A stretch of DNA of 64,000 nucleotides, from assembly GCA_963573315.1 (NCBI GenBank), contig OY752142.1, positions 1,488,001 through 1,552,000 on the forward strand, written 5' to 3'. Below the pieces are notes generated by a model. That model ran no database searches. It was not told the origin of the DNA and worked only from the letters and a program-made list of their open reading frames with translations. Of this stretch, positions 11,376 through 22,885 are shown one piece after another. The position numbers were made by a program, and so were the translations under genes. How positions within the stretch are numbered: position 1 is the stretch's first letter; each line of letters starts with the position of its first letter. Source of the DNA: Entomortierella parvispora. Its lineage: Eukaryota > Mortierellomycota > Mortierellomycetes > Mortierellales > Mortierellaceae.

Positions 11376-13444
11376 TCAGGGAGCAGCAGCATCAACAGGT
11401 GCTGCAGCTGGAGCTGGAGCTGGAGCTGCGGGTGCGGAAGGCTCAGCGTGGGTCAACGAAGACGAGGATCCAGTATGGAGGTGTTCCAGAGCAGGGGAAG
11501 CGGGCGCAGTGGTGGTCTCTGGATGAGCGACAGCAGCAGCCACAACAGGCGAAGCAGCATGCAGTTCCTGGGAGACATAGGGAGGCGAGGGTCCCTGAGT
11601 ATGATGAGGCTCTGGTGACTTGGGCGCAATCACGGATGAAGATCGCACAATGGATCCAGAGCGGGAAATGGCATCCAAGCTTCCGTCACCAGGCTGGGTG
11701 AAGGTTGTTGACTGGGCACGCTTCGAGATCTCGCTCCACCATTCGATCATCTCCTCTCTTGAATGGGCACGAAGACTATGTAGCAAAATACACGGTTACC
11801 ATTAGAGACCTGTCGTGGGTAACGGTGCACAAAGAATAACAAACAAAAATATGAAAAGGGGAACTTACGTGAAGGTCTGAGCATCGCGATGTAAGAGTCC
11901 ACCCTTTCCTTTTCCGTCCAACGAGAAGACGTGCTGCTTCTGGCCAGCTTCAGTATGGGGTCCCAAGATGGATGTAGGGATGTAGATCGAGTGGTCAGGG
12001 ACAGGGTCCTTCTCCAGATCAGCCGAGGCAAAGACATGGAGCCATCCTGACAGCGTCAAGACAAAGTAGCCATCCTTCCAGTTCTTAAGAACTGACGATT
12101 GACGGCTGAGATGAGCCGTCTTGAGAGGATGCACATAGGGGCTGTCCTTGCAAGGGTAGTCCAGATCCTCAGGGTTGGCATCCACCAACTCCGAGGGGAA
12201 CAAGCGGTGGCCGTTCTTCTCCAAAAAGTTGTTCCATTCGCTGTCCTCCTGGAGGACATTGAGGGCCAGATCGGTTGTGCCCCAGGACTGAGTGAACGAA
12301 GTGCCCGCGTTCGTAAGCTGATACTCCGCAAAGGAGCCGAGGATCTGCTTGAGATCGCGGACAATGTGGGCCTCAAAGGTGGCAATCTGCTCCTGGCACT
12401 GCTTCAATGCGCGCGCAAACAGGTTCTCCTCATGGACCTGCTTGGCCAATTGACGTTTCAATGCTGTTGTGAAGTGAGTAAATGAAATGGCAGAGGAAAC
12501 AGGTTATCAGTACTTCCACAATAACAAGTTTCTCAATTACACCGTTCTCGTTCTCTGATCCAGAACTTACCCAAGTTAATGACATAGGGATCCGATTGCA
12601 CCTTCTCCATGTCTGGCTGGTGTTGACCCGACATGTCAAACAATCCAATAGCCTTGGCCAAGCTGGCGATTTTCTCCTGGGTCAGCTCACGCTCCTTGAA
12701 GACCCGGTTACTGTACAGGTTGGTGTCGGCCTTCAGGGCCTTGATCTTGCCCTTGATGTCCTGCTTCAATCGCCTCAAGTTCTTGACCACCGTCTCCTCC
12801 ACAAATCGGGCCGCGCTAGCATGCTGATCGCTCCGGGTCTTTGCCGAATCCCGGATTCCTGTGCAGACATCTTGCAAACCTCCCTTGCCCAAGAATTGCT
12901 GTCCATCCTTAAAGGGCACGGTAATCACGCTCGAAGCCTTGTGCATGGCTTTGCTGACCCCAACCTCAACCTGGGCCACCTCCGTGAAGTATTGCTGCAG
13001 GTTCTTGACCACGGCCCTGAATGCCACAAGTCGGTTCAACAGGATATCAGCTGGGTTCAATCCTCCGTCGGCGGCCACACCTTCCTCAAGACCTGCCCGG
13101 CTTCCCGTGCTGCTCGAGTTCGAGAGTCCGGTAGAGTCGCGAAGGTGCATCGAGTGGCTTTGAGGAGACTGGGGCGCGATACCGTTGTCGTGGGTGGGCG
13201 AGGCGACGCGGGAGACGTCTTTGGAATCAGGAGGTGAGATTGAGGTCATGTTGGGCGTGGGAATGGAGATGGGCGAGAGGATGCCGTTGTTGGTAGGGGC
13301 AATGTCAGCCTTGACGGGAGCACCGACGGCGACAGGGGCAGCAGCGACCGCGGTGGGGGCAGGAGCGGCGGCAGGGGCGGAGGGCTTGCGACTGAAGGTA
13401 CGCGAGAAGGCCTTGCCGATGGTGGATTTCTTTTTCTCTTCCAT
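11376..13444 (-). CDS. Slm1/Slm2-type BAR-PH protein (PIP2 and TORC2 effector)
   Basis: A 622-aa protein in three in-phase exons: 13444-12571, 12463-11869 and 11775-11376. A basic, low-complexity N-terminus with an Ala/Pro run precedes a helical F-BAR-like region (about residues 130-400; LVAFRAVVKNLQQYFTEVAQ, then DIKGKIKALKADTN). A PH domain follows (about 405-510; NWKDGYFVLTLSGWLHVFA, ending in EEMIEWWSEISKR). The C-terminal 100 residues are Ser/Pro/Ala-rich and disordered. In yeast, Slm proteins sit at eisosomes and the plasma membrane, bind PI(4,5)P2 and recruit TORC2 to Ypk1, controlling actin and sphingolipid synthesis. That role is inferred from architecture. Confidence 0.85.
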
Positions 13445-14814
13445 AGTGTTTGTGTCTGTTGTGGAGTGAAGAAAGGGGGGGACGGGATGTGATGATGAAG
13501 AACAAGAGAAGAGGAGAGAAGAGAAGAAGAGAAAAGGAGGAGGAGGAAGGGAAAAAAAAAAGATGGCCCAGAAACGAAGGAGTGAGTGTCAAGCACAACA
13601 CAACGGATGAACCACAGAACAAACAGACAGACAATCATGCAATGCAGATTCACAAGCACTGGATGCTTAGCTTAGCATCGCACGCACAACAACTGGTGCG
13701 GTTGCGCGATCCATTGGCACCGATCTGGCTGCCTGCTCCGGCTGGCTGGCCTATCGCCTATCTCTTTTCATTTCTTTTGCTCACTTTCTTTGTTCCTACT
13801 CCACTCCACTCCATTCCTTCGTTGTCTCCTTCACTCTCAGCTCAGCTCAGCTCAGCTCAGCTGTCAGTTTGCATGAACAAGAAACGACTTTCCCTTAGAC
13901 AAGACAGCACACGCTCAGCTCTTCCCTTTTGTTCCTTTCTATTCTGTCCGCTTCTCGTCTCTCCCTCATCAAGCCCCGAACGGGCCCAAGCGAAAAAAAG
14001 AAAGGCCCCAACAGCCAGGACTGGCCCGGATTCAGATCTGCCCCGAAGTCGTGTTGTCATCGTCCCAAAGGTACTTTTTCAGGTACATGAACCTGGACCG
14101 TTTGAGTTGCAACCAGAAACCAAAAACCCTCTTGGGAGGATCATCATGTTGTCCTCTTGGTTGCTTCCTTCTCGGATGACCCTGACCCTGTTTGATTCGC
14201 TACTGCAGTACGACCTCTTTCTTACTCCAGCAGCTTCATCACCTCACCACCACCACCCTCGTCGTCATCATTTTCTCACGGGGAGAGAGGATGTCTTGCG
14301 CGAAACAAACAAGTTGTTTTCATGCAGGATCTACCCCTCTTCCCCGAATCCGGTTTGCTAAGACCTTCTCTTCGTTGGGCGTCTGTTCGTGGCAGAGAAG
14401 ACCCCAGCAGTCCAAAGAAACCACCAAAAAAAAAAAAAAAAAAGATGAGAGCCTTTGTCTGCCCTGCTGCTGGCGTGGTACTGTACGGGTTTTGATCGCC
14501 AGCTCAGTCCAGACCAAGTGCTCCCCACACTGAACGCACGTTTTTGGGCAATTGCAAAACAGTTTGTGTGTGGGTGGTGCGATTGCAAAAACCCACTCCA
14601 AGTAGAGTTAAAAGAAGCCGAATTATGTATTTTCAAAAATGGGTGGTTGTCTAATTAATAAATACGGTCCAGGTAGACAGTGGGTGGTAACTGCTTCTCT
14701 AAAATGCTTGACATCAGTGTAAACAATGAACATCGCGTTTTTGGGGAGGGCGTGTGTGTGTGCTTGTTTGTTGTTGCCGTTGCGATTGGTGGCGTTGTCA
14801 CTGTTGACACGACT
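13445..14814. other. intergenic region, no supported gene
   Basis: A 1.37 kb region between the SLM1 start and the chitin deacetylase stop. Near the SLM1 start the plus strand is purine-rich, so the SLM1-sense strand is CT-rich. A five-unit CTCAG tandem lies at about 13837-13861, and a poly-A run at about 14427-14443. A long frame open on the plus strand has no domain and is rich in S, P and F. Confidence 0.5.
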
Positions 14815-15944
14815 TTAGATCATGGCCAAGCAGAGAGCGGCTGCGCCCAAGGCCAAGGTCGCCGTCCATCCAGTCACAGCAGCAGATCCTGCTCCGCTGG
14901 TGGGCTTGCTCTTGTCAGGCACACCGGTGCCCGAGACAGCAGCAGAGGTGGCACTGCGGGTGGCACTGCCGGTGGCAGTGGCAGGGACAGTCGCACCTCC
15001 GGTGCCCGAGGCGGGGGTGGTGCCGGAGGCAGCAGGGGGGACGCTGGAGCCGGGAGGAGGAACCACGGATCCATCCAAGTAGGCCTTTTGACCCACGCAC
15101 TCTTCCATGGTCACGAAGCGGTAACCCTTCTTCAAGATGGCGTCAATGACAAGGTCAGCCAAGAAATCGACAGAGAACTTGTGGATCTCGTGCTGCAACA
15201 AGATGAAGGAATCCGTCTTGGGGTCCGACTTGGCAATCACCACATCGTTGATCTCCTTCATCGAATTCTCGGTCGCAGTCTTAGGGTCCTGGTCCTTGAA
15301 ACGCCAGTCGTTCGTGTCCACGTTCCAGTGAGAAATCACCAAGCCCTTGTTGGTCATGAACTTTGTGCATGCCTCGGCGCAGCTGCCCTCGGGTGCGCGC
15401 ATGTAACGGGGACGGACACCGGCGTGCTTGAAAATGAGGTCCGAGGTCGACGTCATCTCCTGCTCTCTCTTCTCGTCAGTCATGTTGTCCAAGTTGCTGT
15501 GAGAGTAGGTGTGCGAAGCCAATTGATGGCCGGCATCCAAGATCTTCTTCAAAGCTCCAGCCTGAGCTGGGTTCTCGTCAATCATCGATCCACTGCGGCG
15601 TTCATAAACACAAAACAAAAGGCAAAGGGGAGGGGAAGGCAAAGGGGAGGGGAAGGCAGGGCGTCAGTGGGCCACTCTTTGAATATGAGACCTTGCAAAC
15701 AATCGCCATTGAAGGCGCGGAATATGAATGATCCTTACAGGACAAAGAAGGTGGCCTTGACGTTCTTCTTGGCCAAAATGGCCAAAAGCTGGTCATTGTA
15801 TGCTCCAGGGCCATCATCAAAAGTATAAGCGACGACACCAGGCATCACGCAGGTGTCAATCTTGTTGGGGTCGTCAGGGGCAACTGCAGTGGCCAAAGTA
15901 GCCATGAACAAAGCAGAGCAAGAGAGGAAAGCGGTGATCTTCAT
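14815..15944 (-). CDS. chitin deacetylase, predicted GPI-anchored (polysaccharide deacetylase family)
   Basis: A 327-aa secreted enzyme in two exons, 15944-15739 and 15592-14815. The ATG at 15944 starts a signal peptide (MKITAFLSCSALFMATLATA). The NodB domain shows the metal and catalytic TFDDGP (D43, D44), the zinc-ligand HTYSH (H96, H100) and RAPEG near 134-138. After about residue 240 a Ser/Thr/Gly/Pro-rich stalk leads to a hydrophobic C-terminus (TGWTATLALGAAALCLAMI), the pattern of a GPI signal. CE4 enzymes of this kind remove acetyl groups from chitin to give chitosan in the cell wall. A TG microsatellite lies just upstream of the start. Confidence 0.92.
15621..15654. repeat. 17-bp direct tandem duplication in the chitin deacetylase intron
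   Basis: The unit GGCAAAGGGGAGGGGAA occurs twice in a row and is followed by a partial third copy. It lies in the 146-nt intron, where the transcribed strand reads as a C/T tract near the 3' splice site. Confidence 0.85.
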
Positions 15945-16020
15945 GGTGAATATATGTGTGTAAGTGTGAATATATGTGTATGTGTGTATGTGTGTATGTG
16001 TGTATGTGTGTATGTATGTA

Positions 16021-16086
<66 letters not shown>

Positions 16087-16947
16087 CGTAAACGGGAAGG
16101 GAGGGGGGAGGGCTGGGGGGAAGAGAGAGAAAGGAAGAAAGAAAGGAAGAAGGGTATAGAGCTGGCAAGGAACAACAGTGAGAACGAACAACGGCCAGGG
16201 GCGATTTACCGGGTATTTAACAGTTTTGCACAGAGCCATGTTGTGAGCAGAGAGCCGAGATCCTGGAAATAGCCAGGGGGCGCGAGGCGTGTCTCTTCTG
16301 TGGCATTAAATGTACCCTGGGCTATCGTACCGTTAGCTGCAGGCAGACGGCGTGGACACGGTGCGGTTCGAATGCAGCATCGAGGAGGGGAGCAAATCCA
16401 GAGTCAGAAAATAAAGTGGGCGAGCAGAACATTCCACCGTCCATGAAATGTCTGAATGAAATGTGAACAAACCCTTTTTCGCCGCCCTCACGTCTATTTC
16501 AAGGACTGGAGCACACACACACAAGTCGTAGCCAATGTACCTACAGTACGAAACAGTACTCCTCCTTCCCACGCGTCATGGTCAGTGTCCACACAGGTGC
16601 CAGCGGTGGCCGTAAGGGCTGTAGTCGTTGTTGTCGTCGTTGTTGTCGAACGACCCATTCAGCGTTAAAAATAACAAGGAAGGGCCCTGGGATACTGTAC
16701 TATACAAGACTACAGCTCCGTGACCAAGGGCGGAGAAGTCCAGAAAAAGATGTCTCAAAGCCGTCGGCCCTTTTTTCGTTGTCTACGTAATGTTCAGTTG
16801 TCCTTGACAGATGAGGGCCATTCACAGTCGGAAAACTAATCTCTGCTGTCATGGACAACTGCATCATTAATGTTGTATCTGGAGAACACCCCACTTGGTA
16901 TCAGTCCTTAAGTCAGTCAAGGGTTTATTAGCACAAAAAAAAAGGTC
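15945..16947. other. intergenic region upstream of chitin deacetylase
   Basis: It holds the TG microsatellite (16025-16084 plus flanking TGTA/TATG units from about 15955) and a purine-rich stretch. The promoter of the deacetylase should be in the 15945-16300 part. No supported gene. The 3' flank of PDS5 begins at 16947. Confidence 0.5.
16025..16084. repeat. (TG)30 microsatellite
   Basis: Sixty bases of pure TG repeat are preceded by about 70 bases of degenerate TGTATG units. The tract starts roughly 80 bp upstream of the chitin deacetylase ATG, so it lies in the 5' leader or promoter of that gene. It produces spurious open frames on both strands. Confidence 0.97.
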
Positions 16948-19900
16948 TCAGGAGCTATCTTCACCACTTTCCTCCACCTCGCTGGTCTCTGCGTACGCCG
17001 TTTTTGCCTTTGCAGCCCTGGACGCCATTCTGGCGAGGTGAACACAAACACAAATAGCGATGTTTAGACCGGGTTAGTCAAATTGCTTGCCTCTCCTTTG
17101 CATTACATTCTTTAAACAGGAGTAAGTGTTCCATACCTTCGTGTGGGTTCCACGGGAAGGCGCTCGGCTGTTTTTGCTTTTTTAGATCGCTTGACGCCCT
17201 TACTACCTCGGCCATTGGCAACGCCATTACCTTGATCTTTATCGGAATCGCCTTGTTCATCTCCATCGTCATCTCCAGAAGAGGAAGGCGATCGAGACCG
17301 GCGCTTAGCAGCCTGGCCCATCTTTTTCTCCACCAGTGCAGATGTAGTCGGTTGTCTGGGCCGTCTCTCTGTTTTGTGCTCTCTTGCTCGGACCCATTCT
17401 TGAGAAAGATAGTTTTTCTTGGAGATCTACACATGAAAATAAAATTAGACTCTGAGTATGGTCCTCATGCAATATCAAGGCAATCCAACTCTGTTTCATA
17501 CCTCCACCGCTGTATCGCTTTGACCAAGCGGTGTAAACAGCTCACGAGGCAACTTGACTTGGCCAGGATAGCTAGTGAGGATCCAATTGTGGGAACGGCA
17601 TTTCTCTTGAATGAGATATTGAGCAAGGTCGCTCAAAATATAGAGGTTCTAAGTCGGACAAGACCAGCAGATCATTAGCCTTCATGTGAGAGGAGGCGAA
17701 CATTGGGTAGTCAATCGAAGGCATCCATGTGAACATACCCTAGTACGCTCATTAGGGTTAGAAAACTTGACGGTCTTTAACATCGATACGATATAAAAGA
17801 TCAACGACACGTTCTCAGCGTTCGCCATAGCCTCCAGATAGTACTCGATATATCTAAGAAGCAAGAATGTTAGCGGTTAGACCTCACCGCGCTTAAATCT
17901 GATTACAGTCCAGTTTAGTGCGTGTTACCTCGCTGCCAAGGTGATATCTTCCAGCTCGTGATCGTCCGTGCTGTCTGTAAATACGTTGTCATCCCTGGCA
18001 CCTTTGGGAACAAAGTCAGGATGATTCGCTAAGAGATGAAGTACTCTCGCAACCGTCAACTCATTCATCATCAGCTTGTTGTCCGCTACGCAACCCGTGG
18101 AATAAAAGATCATCAGGAAAACTTTGTCAATTTGTACCGTCCCTACAAAACGGATTCATGATGCCAGATATAAACGTACCAATCTCTTGACTCCTTGATA
18201 GGTTGTTCAGGAATTTACGAATCTCTGCCTTCCCTTCCAGCTCTGGTTCGTGAGCAGCAAGGATCAGCACTGCCAAATATCGGACATGTAGACCCTTGGC
18301 GTGAATGTACTTCATGATACGGCTAGTAATTCCTTGGCGAACCCTGTAGATTGGATCCTGGCTGCAGAGTGCCAATTGAATATAGTCATGGACAGACACC
18401 ATCTTTTCGTATTCAGGTCGATTTTGAGTCAGTTTGAGGACAAAGCGAGCCGCATTCAATCGAAGGTAGCCCCTGAGGATGGCGCTATGTAGAGGGTATA
18501 AGATTAAAGAGTTAGTTTTGTGTTTTAAAATGGTACTTTTTCATCTACTTTGAGACCATACTTTGTATTCTGTTCCGGAACGACTTCACCTTTTTGCGTG
18601 ATAATTGTCCACAGCAAATTGAAAATTGGCTGGACAGCCTCTTGAGCAAGCTCCGGATTTTTGGATAATATGGCGATGGCCCTGTATACTAGGACCTTTA
18701 GGCCCATAATCTTTCAAGAAAGGTGGCAAGGTGGTCAGCGCATGCTAATATCACTGGATTAGTACAGCAGGAGCCAAGCGTACCTTTGACAATGAGTATA
18801 GATCCAAGTCATTTTTTTCAATCCAATCATATTCTGGCGAGTACATATCCTATTGGAGTAATGCTTGGGAATGAGGCGATTGCACTTCTCTTCGTGATGA
18901 ACACGTTCCTTCAAATGTTGATGAATTGGGCAAATACACACCTCTTGCGATGGAATGTTGGTGGTGATCAGCTTCTTGATGATGAATGACACAATCTGGC
19001 TGCTACAATCATCAAACGCCTGAGGGCAATATTGAACCATCTTGGTCAATATAGTCAGGTCAATCAGAAGCCTTTCAGAGGTCACCTCGAGTCGATCGCT
19101 AATTGCTTGAACGATTGACCTGCACATTTTTTCATTGTCTGGAATGCTAGCCAAGACAATTGTAGCATGTCGAGCTTGTTCAACAGAACCTTTATCCAGG
19201 AACGACTGAAGCGTGCTCCTAGCTCTGGCATCGGCTGGCATTGAGTTTGGGAACTGTTTGGCAAACTCGGCTAGGGTGTGCAAAGAGTCGGAAGCTACAA
19301 ACATAGAACAGTGTCCATTTGATAGTTAATATACTTCTTACACATCCAACAGTAGTATCGTACGAGGTGTGGGTCGAAAATTGTGGTTACCTCCTGCATG
19401 GTCGCGTAGTAGAGACGTGATTCGGACGAGGTTACTTTTAAAAATATCTGGGATTACAGTAGAGATGACTCGCAGTAGCTCTCCAGATACACCACGGTAT
19501 TCCTCATCCTCTGCGATATTATTAATCAGCTCTGACAGAATCTCGGAGTTGGCGATCGTCAGACTGATTCTTTGAATGAGCACCGAGAACACTTCCAGAA
19601 TGGGAGGTGAGACGCTCTGTATCCGGGACAAGGCATCATTCTATGGAAGTGCATGGGTAGCTGTGAGTGCGATGCGAGCTTTATCGGCAGCTCAGCCGCC
19701 CAGCTGATAATATGTCACCTACGCCTGCTTTGCGGATCTCCTTGACAGAGAGACTGGGGTCCATGCAGTCCGAGATTGACTTGAAAAGTTGCTCGTCGTG
19801 CAATTTAACATACTTGTGCAGAAGTAGTGAGCTCTTGGCCGGGTCTGGAAGTCGATCTGCGGAAAGTTAAGAGACATGTAAGTCCGATGAAGCAAGTGCA

Positions 19901-22665
19901 CGCTAAACAAAGTGAATGACGCAGTTCAAACCTGAGATGAACTTGATGATAGACCCAATCTTGCTTTCGATTTCTTCTGAGCTGGCGGTATTACTAGGTG
20001 CAGACTACTCATATTCCCAGAATAACAAAAAGTGAGTGCCGGTCTCAAAGGACAGTGTTTCTGTTGAGCTATACCACATACCTGCTGCTGTTTCAGAAGT
20101 TGCAAAAAGACTGTCATCGCCGATCTAGCTCTGAGGAGGTTACAGTAGAGTAAGGGTCAACTGAACTACGGTGTTGAGTTTTGCTTTGCCATTCATTGGT
20201 CTTACTCGACACTCCTCTTCAGCACAGACATGAATCCTGTGCGACCTTTGTCATCCAATGCGGCAAATGTTGTGACTAATCGACGCGTCCTGGATGCGAC
20301 GCTGCCATGTGGTGGAAACAGAATTGTGAAGACGGCATTGTCCACAAATTTGCTATGTTACGTTTTGGGGAAAGAGATAAGTCGATTGAACGAACTACAG
20401 AGAGCGTCACACCATAATCAAGTATACTTACAAAACTTCAACGTCGTTAACATAAACAGCATGAAAGATGGCCGAGGGTATCCAGCCAAATTGAGAGATA
20501 CTCGCTTGCGTTTCGTTCTCACTAGGAACCGCCATAGAATCAACTGTTAGCGTCATACCAATCTAGTATACAAGTCTGCGTAGCAGTCGCAGCTTACATC
20601 TCGGGGTACGCTTGATTATACAGGATAGACAGAGAGTTGATAGCCTCCTTTGAAACAGATTTCTAAGAGGGGGGGATGACAGATGAGAACTATGACTGAC
20701 AAAACGAAGTAATCTGAGCGTGCCAGGATCCTACCTTTTTGTCTCTGCAGCGATGACCCACTTGTGTCAACGTGCTCTTTTGAATATGGTGCAAACTGGT
20801 CTCATAGTCAAATTCGCCAATAATTATGCAAGCTGCGGCTCGAATTCTTTCATCAGGGTCGACGATCTTTTGCTCAAGTCCCTCTGTAAACAGTTTCAAC
20901 AATCACCGTTAGATTCCAGATGATTCGAAATACATACCACTGCGAAAGGCCACAGCAGAATTAAACTCATACCACGCAGTTCCTTTGCAAGTGCTCCGTG
21001 TACTTTCATCAACTTCAATAAAGACTCCACCCAAACTAGTCGAACTTGAGGGACCTTGTCATTTCGCCTAATTACGAAAGACAGGCATATATCAATAATT
21101 TGGTAATGTGGATCATTTCATTATACTGCATTGAAGCGTCAGCAAGGAGCGCGTTTCCGAACCTTTGCATCCAAGCTTTCCACGTAGATTCATACTGGGA
21201 GGGAAGTTGTGACGATTTCTCTGCAAACATGATTCCAAGCGATTTCGTAGCAAGTGAGCGGATCGTTACATCTGCGAGCTAAAGATCCCAACCAAGTTAG
21301 TAGCTGCAATATATCGACAATAAGGACCAACCTCCACGGACTTCTCCTGTTATATACTCACCCTTAGTTCTTCTTCAATCTGAGGAATGACGTTCAGGAG
21401 AAGAGCTGGCGCTGCCTGGTTAATTTCGACCACCAGTCTATGTACTGTCTCAAAGTCTTCCAGGTCCTTGTGCTTCAATTCTCTACCGTCGGCTGTAGAG
21501 AGGACATCAGAGAAATACTATAAATGGGATAAAGTCAGAATCTCGTCTCTGATATTTGCACCCATATCCCTGGTGGATTACAAACAAGTTTCGCCGTAAG
21601 TACCTGGCAGACGTAACGCTGAAGTCTTTCTGGACACTGAGTTCCCAGGTCGCAGGCTAACCTGTAAGCCGCTGGGTTGCCGAACTATAAAATGTCAGAA
21701 AGATATCAAGGTTAGTCCTCAACTAGAAACTACACTTCAAGAAAGTGCTACTGCTAAAAGGTGCTCCATTTTCATACCTTTTCCCTATGAAGAAACTGTG
21801 CGAGAATGGTATCGACAACATCTTGGGGCAGAGACTCGGCTTCTTCCACGATGCATCGCAACAGTTCTGAGATGCAGATTTGCACGTTTTTCTCTTGCTG
21901 AGGCCTATAAGATTAAGACGGTCAGTCAACTTGATCCCCATAGAACTAGAGCTTCAAGTTTGGTGGCAAACCCATTCAAACTTACTTGACATCATCAAAC
22001 ATGTTTTTAAAGAGGTTGATCATAATTTCGTCCACAGTCTTCAGTTTTCCGATCAACGAGATGCTCTTCACGACCGAGAGACTCTCCAAGAGATAGTAGT
22101 ACATGGTGAAGTAGGTTCCATTAGGATCTGAGATGTGACGCAGCTCCTTCGTGAAAAAGGTGAAGACGATCTAACATAAAGATAAAGGTTTTTGGGTTAG
22201 GTCGCCAGAAAGATTACTATAGATGCGATGAAAGAATGCTCCTGCATCCATACCTTGAGATTGCTATTGTTATATGGAGCCTCTGGAGCAAGGAGTCGAA
22301 GAATATCGGCAATGCAGCAAGCGGCATAAATTCGGACACCTCGGTCTTTGTGATTCACAATGGCGGAATCAATGAGTTGCTTGGAGATGGGAGCCAAGGA
22401 CGAAGTCTCGACAGCTCCTTGCTCCAGTCCTTTGAGTTCTGCTTGAAGCTCCTGTGACCCAGAAGGAAGAGTAGATACCCCCGAAAGCAGAAAAAAGACA
22501 TTCGTAGTTAACACCTGAATGGCTGTGGCACTGGACCTGGATTCGCAAAACGGAAGTTGAGGACAGAAGCAGCCAAAGGGGTACCTTAAGCTTTTTCAGC
22601 AACTCGGCTGCACTTCCAGTGAGCTTTTGACGGAACTTGAGCTCTGCCAGCTGGGGCATGACCAT
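16948..22665 (-). CDS. PDS5: sister-chromatid cohesion protein Pds5
   Basis: A HEAT-repeat cohesin regulator, about 1229 aa in 25 in-phase exons. The 5' exons are 22665-22585, 22451-22254, 22170-21986, 21904-21778, 21684-21604, 21517-21362 and 21278-21127. The 3' exons include 19640-19391, 19294-18942, 18484-18180, 17648-17502, 17426-17137 and 17029-16948. The N-terminus KLTGSAAELLKKLK and the block NHKDRGVRIYAACCIADILRLLAPEAPY are Pds5 hallmarks, as is FGWIPSAIFH near the middle. The C-terminus is charged and low-complexity (SRSPSSSGDDDGDE; KRSKKAK). Pds5 binds the kleisin subunit with Wapl or Eco1 and controls cohesin release and loop size. Length fits fungal Pds5. It is far more intron-dense than its neighbours. 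Exon 11 was placed at the acceptor at 20522 because only that acceptor keeps the frame. Confidence 0.93.
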
Positions 22666-22885
22666 GTTGATGAGGGATTGGCGTTGGGGATGGAGATGGA
22701 GGCAAAAGAGGGAAGAGAGCGTAAAAGAGCGTGAAAGGGGAAAGATAAACACATCGACGCGAAATTGGTGGCAAAGAGCGGTCCTTTTTGACTTTTTGTT
22801 TGTGCGATGTAGTGAAAAGGCAAAAGGACACACACCTTTTCCCCCTTTTCTTCTTGCTTCTCCCTCCTGCTCACCATACCATACC
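22666..22885. promoter_or_regulatory. 220-bp divergent promoter, PDS5 and TFIIIC5 homologue
   Basis: This short spacer separates two divergent starts, so the genes must share promoter DNA. The PDS5 side is purine-rich on the plus strand. The side next to 22886 is CT-rich (about 22829-22875). No specific factor site recognised. Confidence 0.55.

Noticed and set aside
14680-15828. Long plus-strand open frame opposite the chitin deacetylase
   Set aside because: It is the antisense of a clear NodB-domain gene and has a Gly/Arg/Ser-rich translation without a domain.
15956-16175. Open frames of Val/Cys and Thr/His repeats on both strands
   Set aside because: They are produced by the TG microsatellite.
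16360-16380. tRNA B-box-like GGTTCGAATGC
   Set aside because: The last consensus base is wrong and no A-box, anticodon arm or acceptor pairing fits around it.
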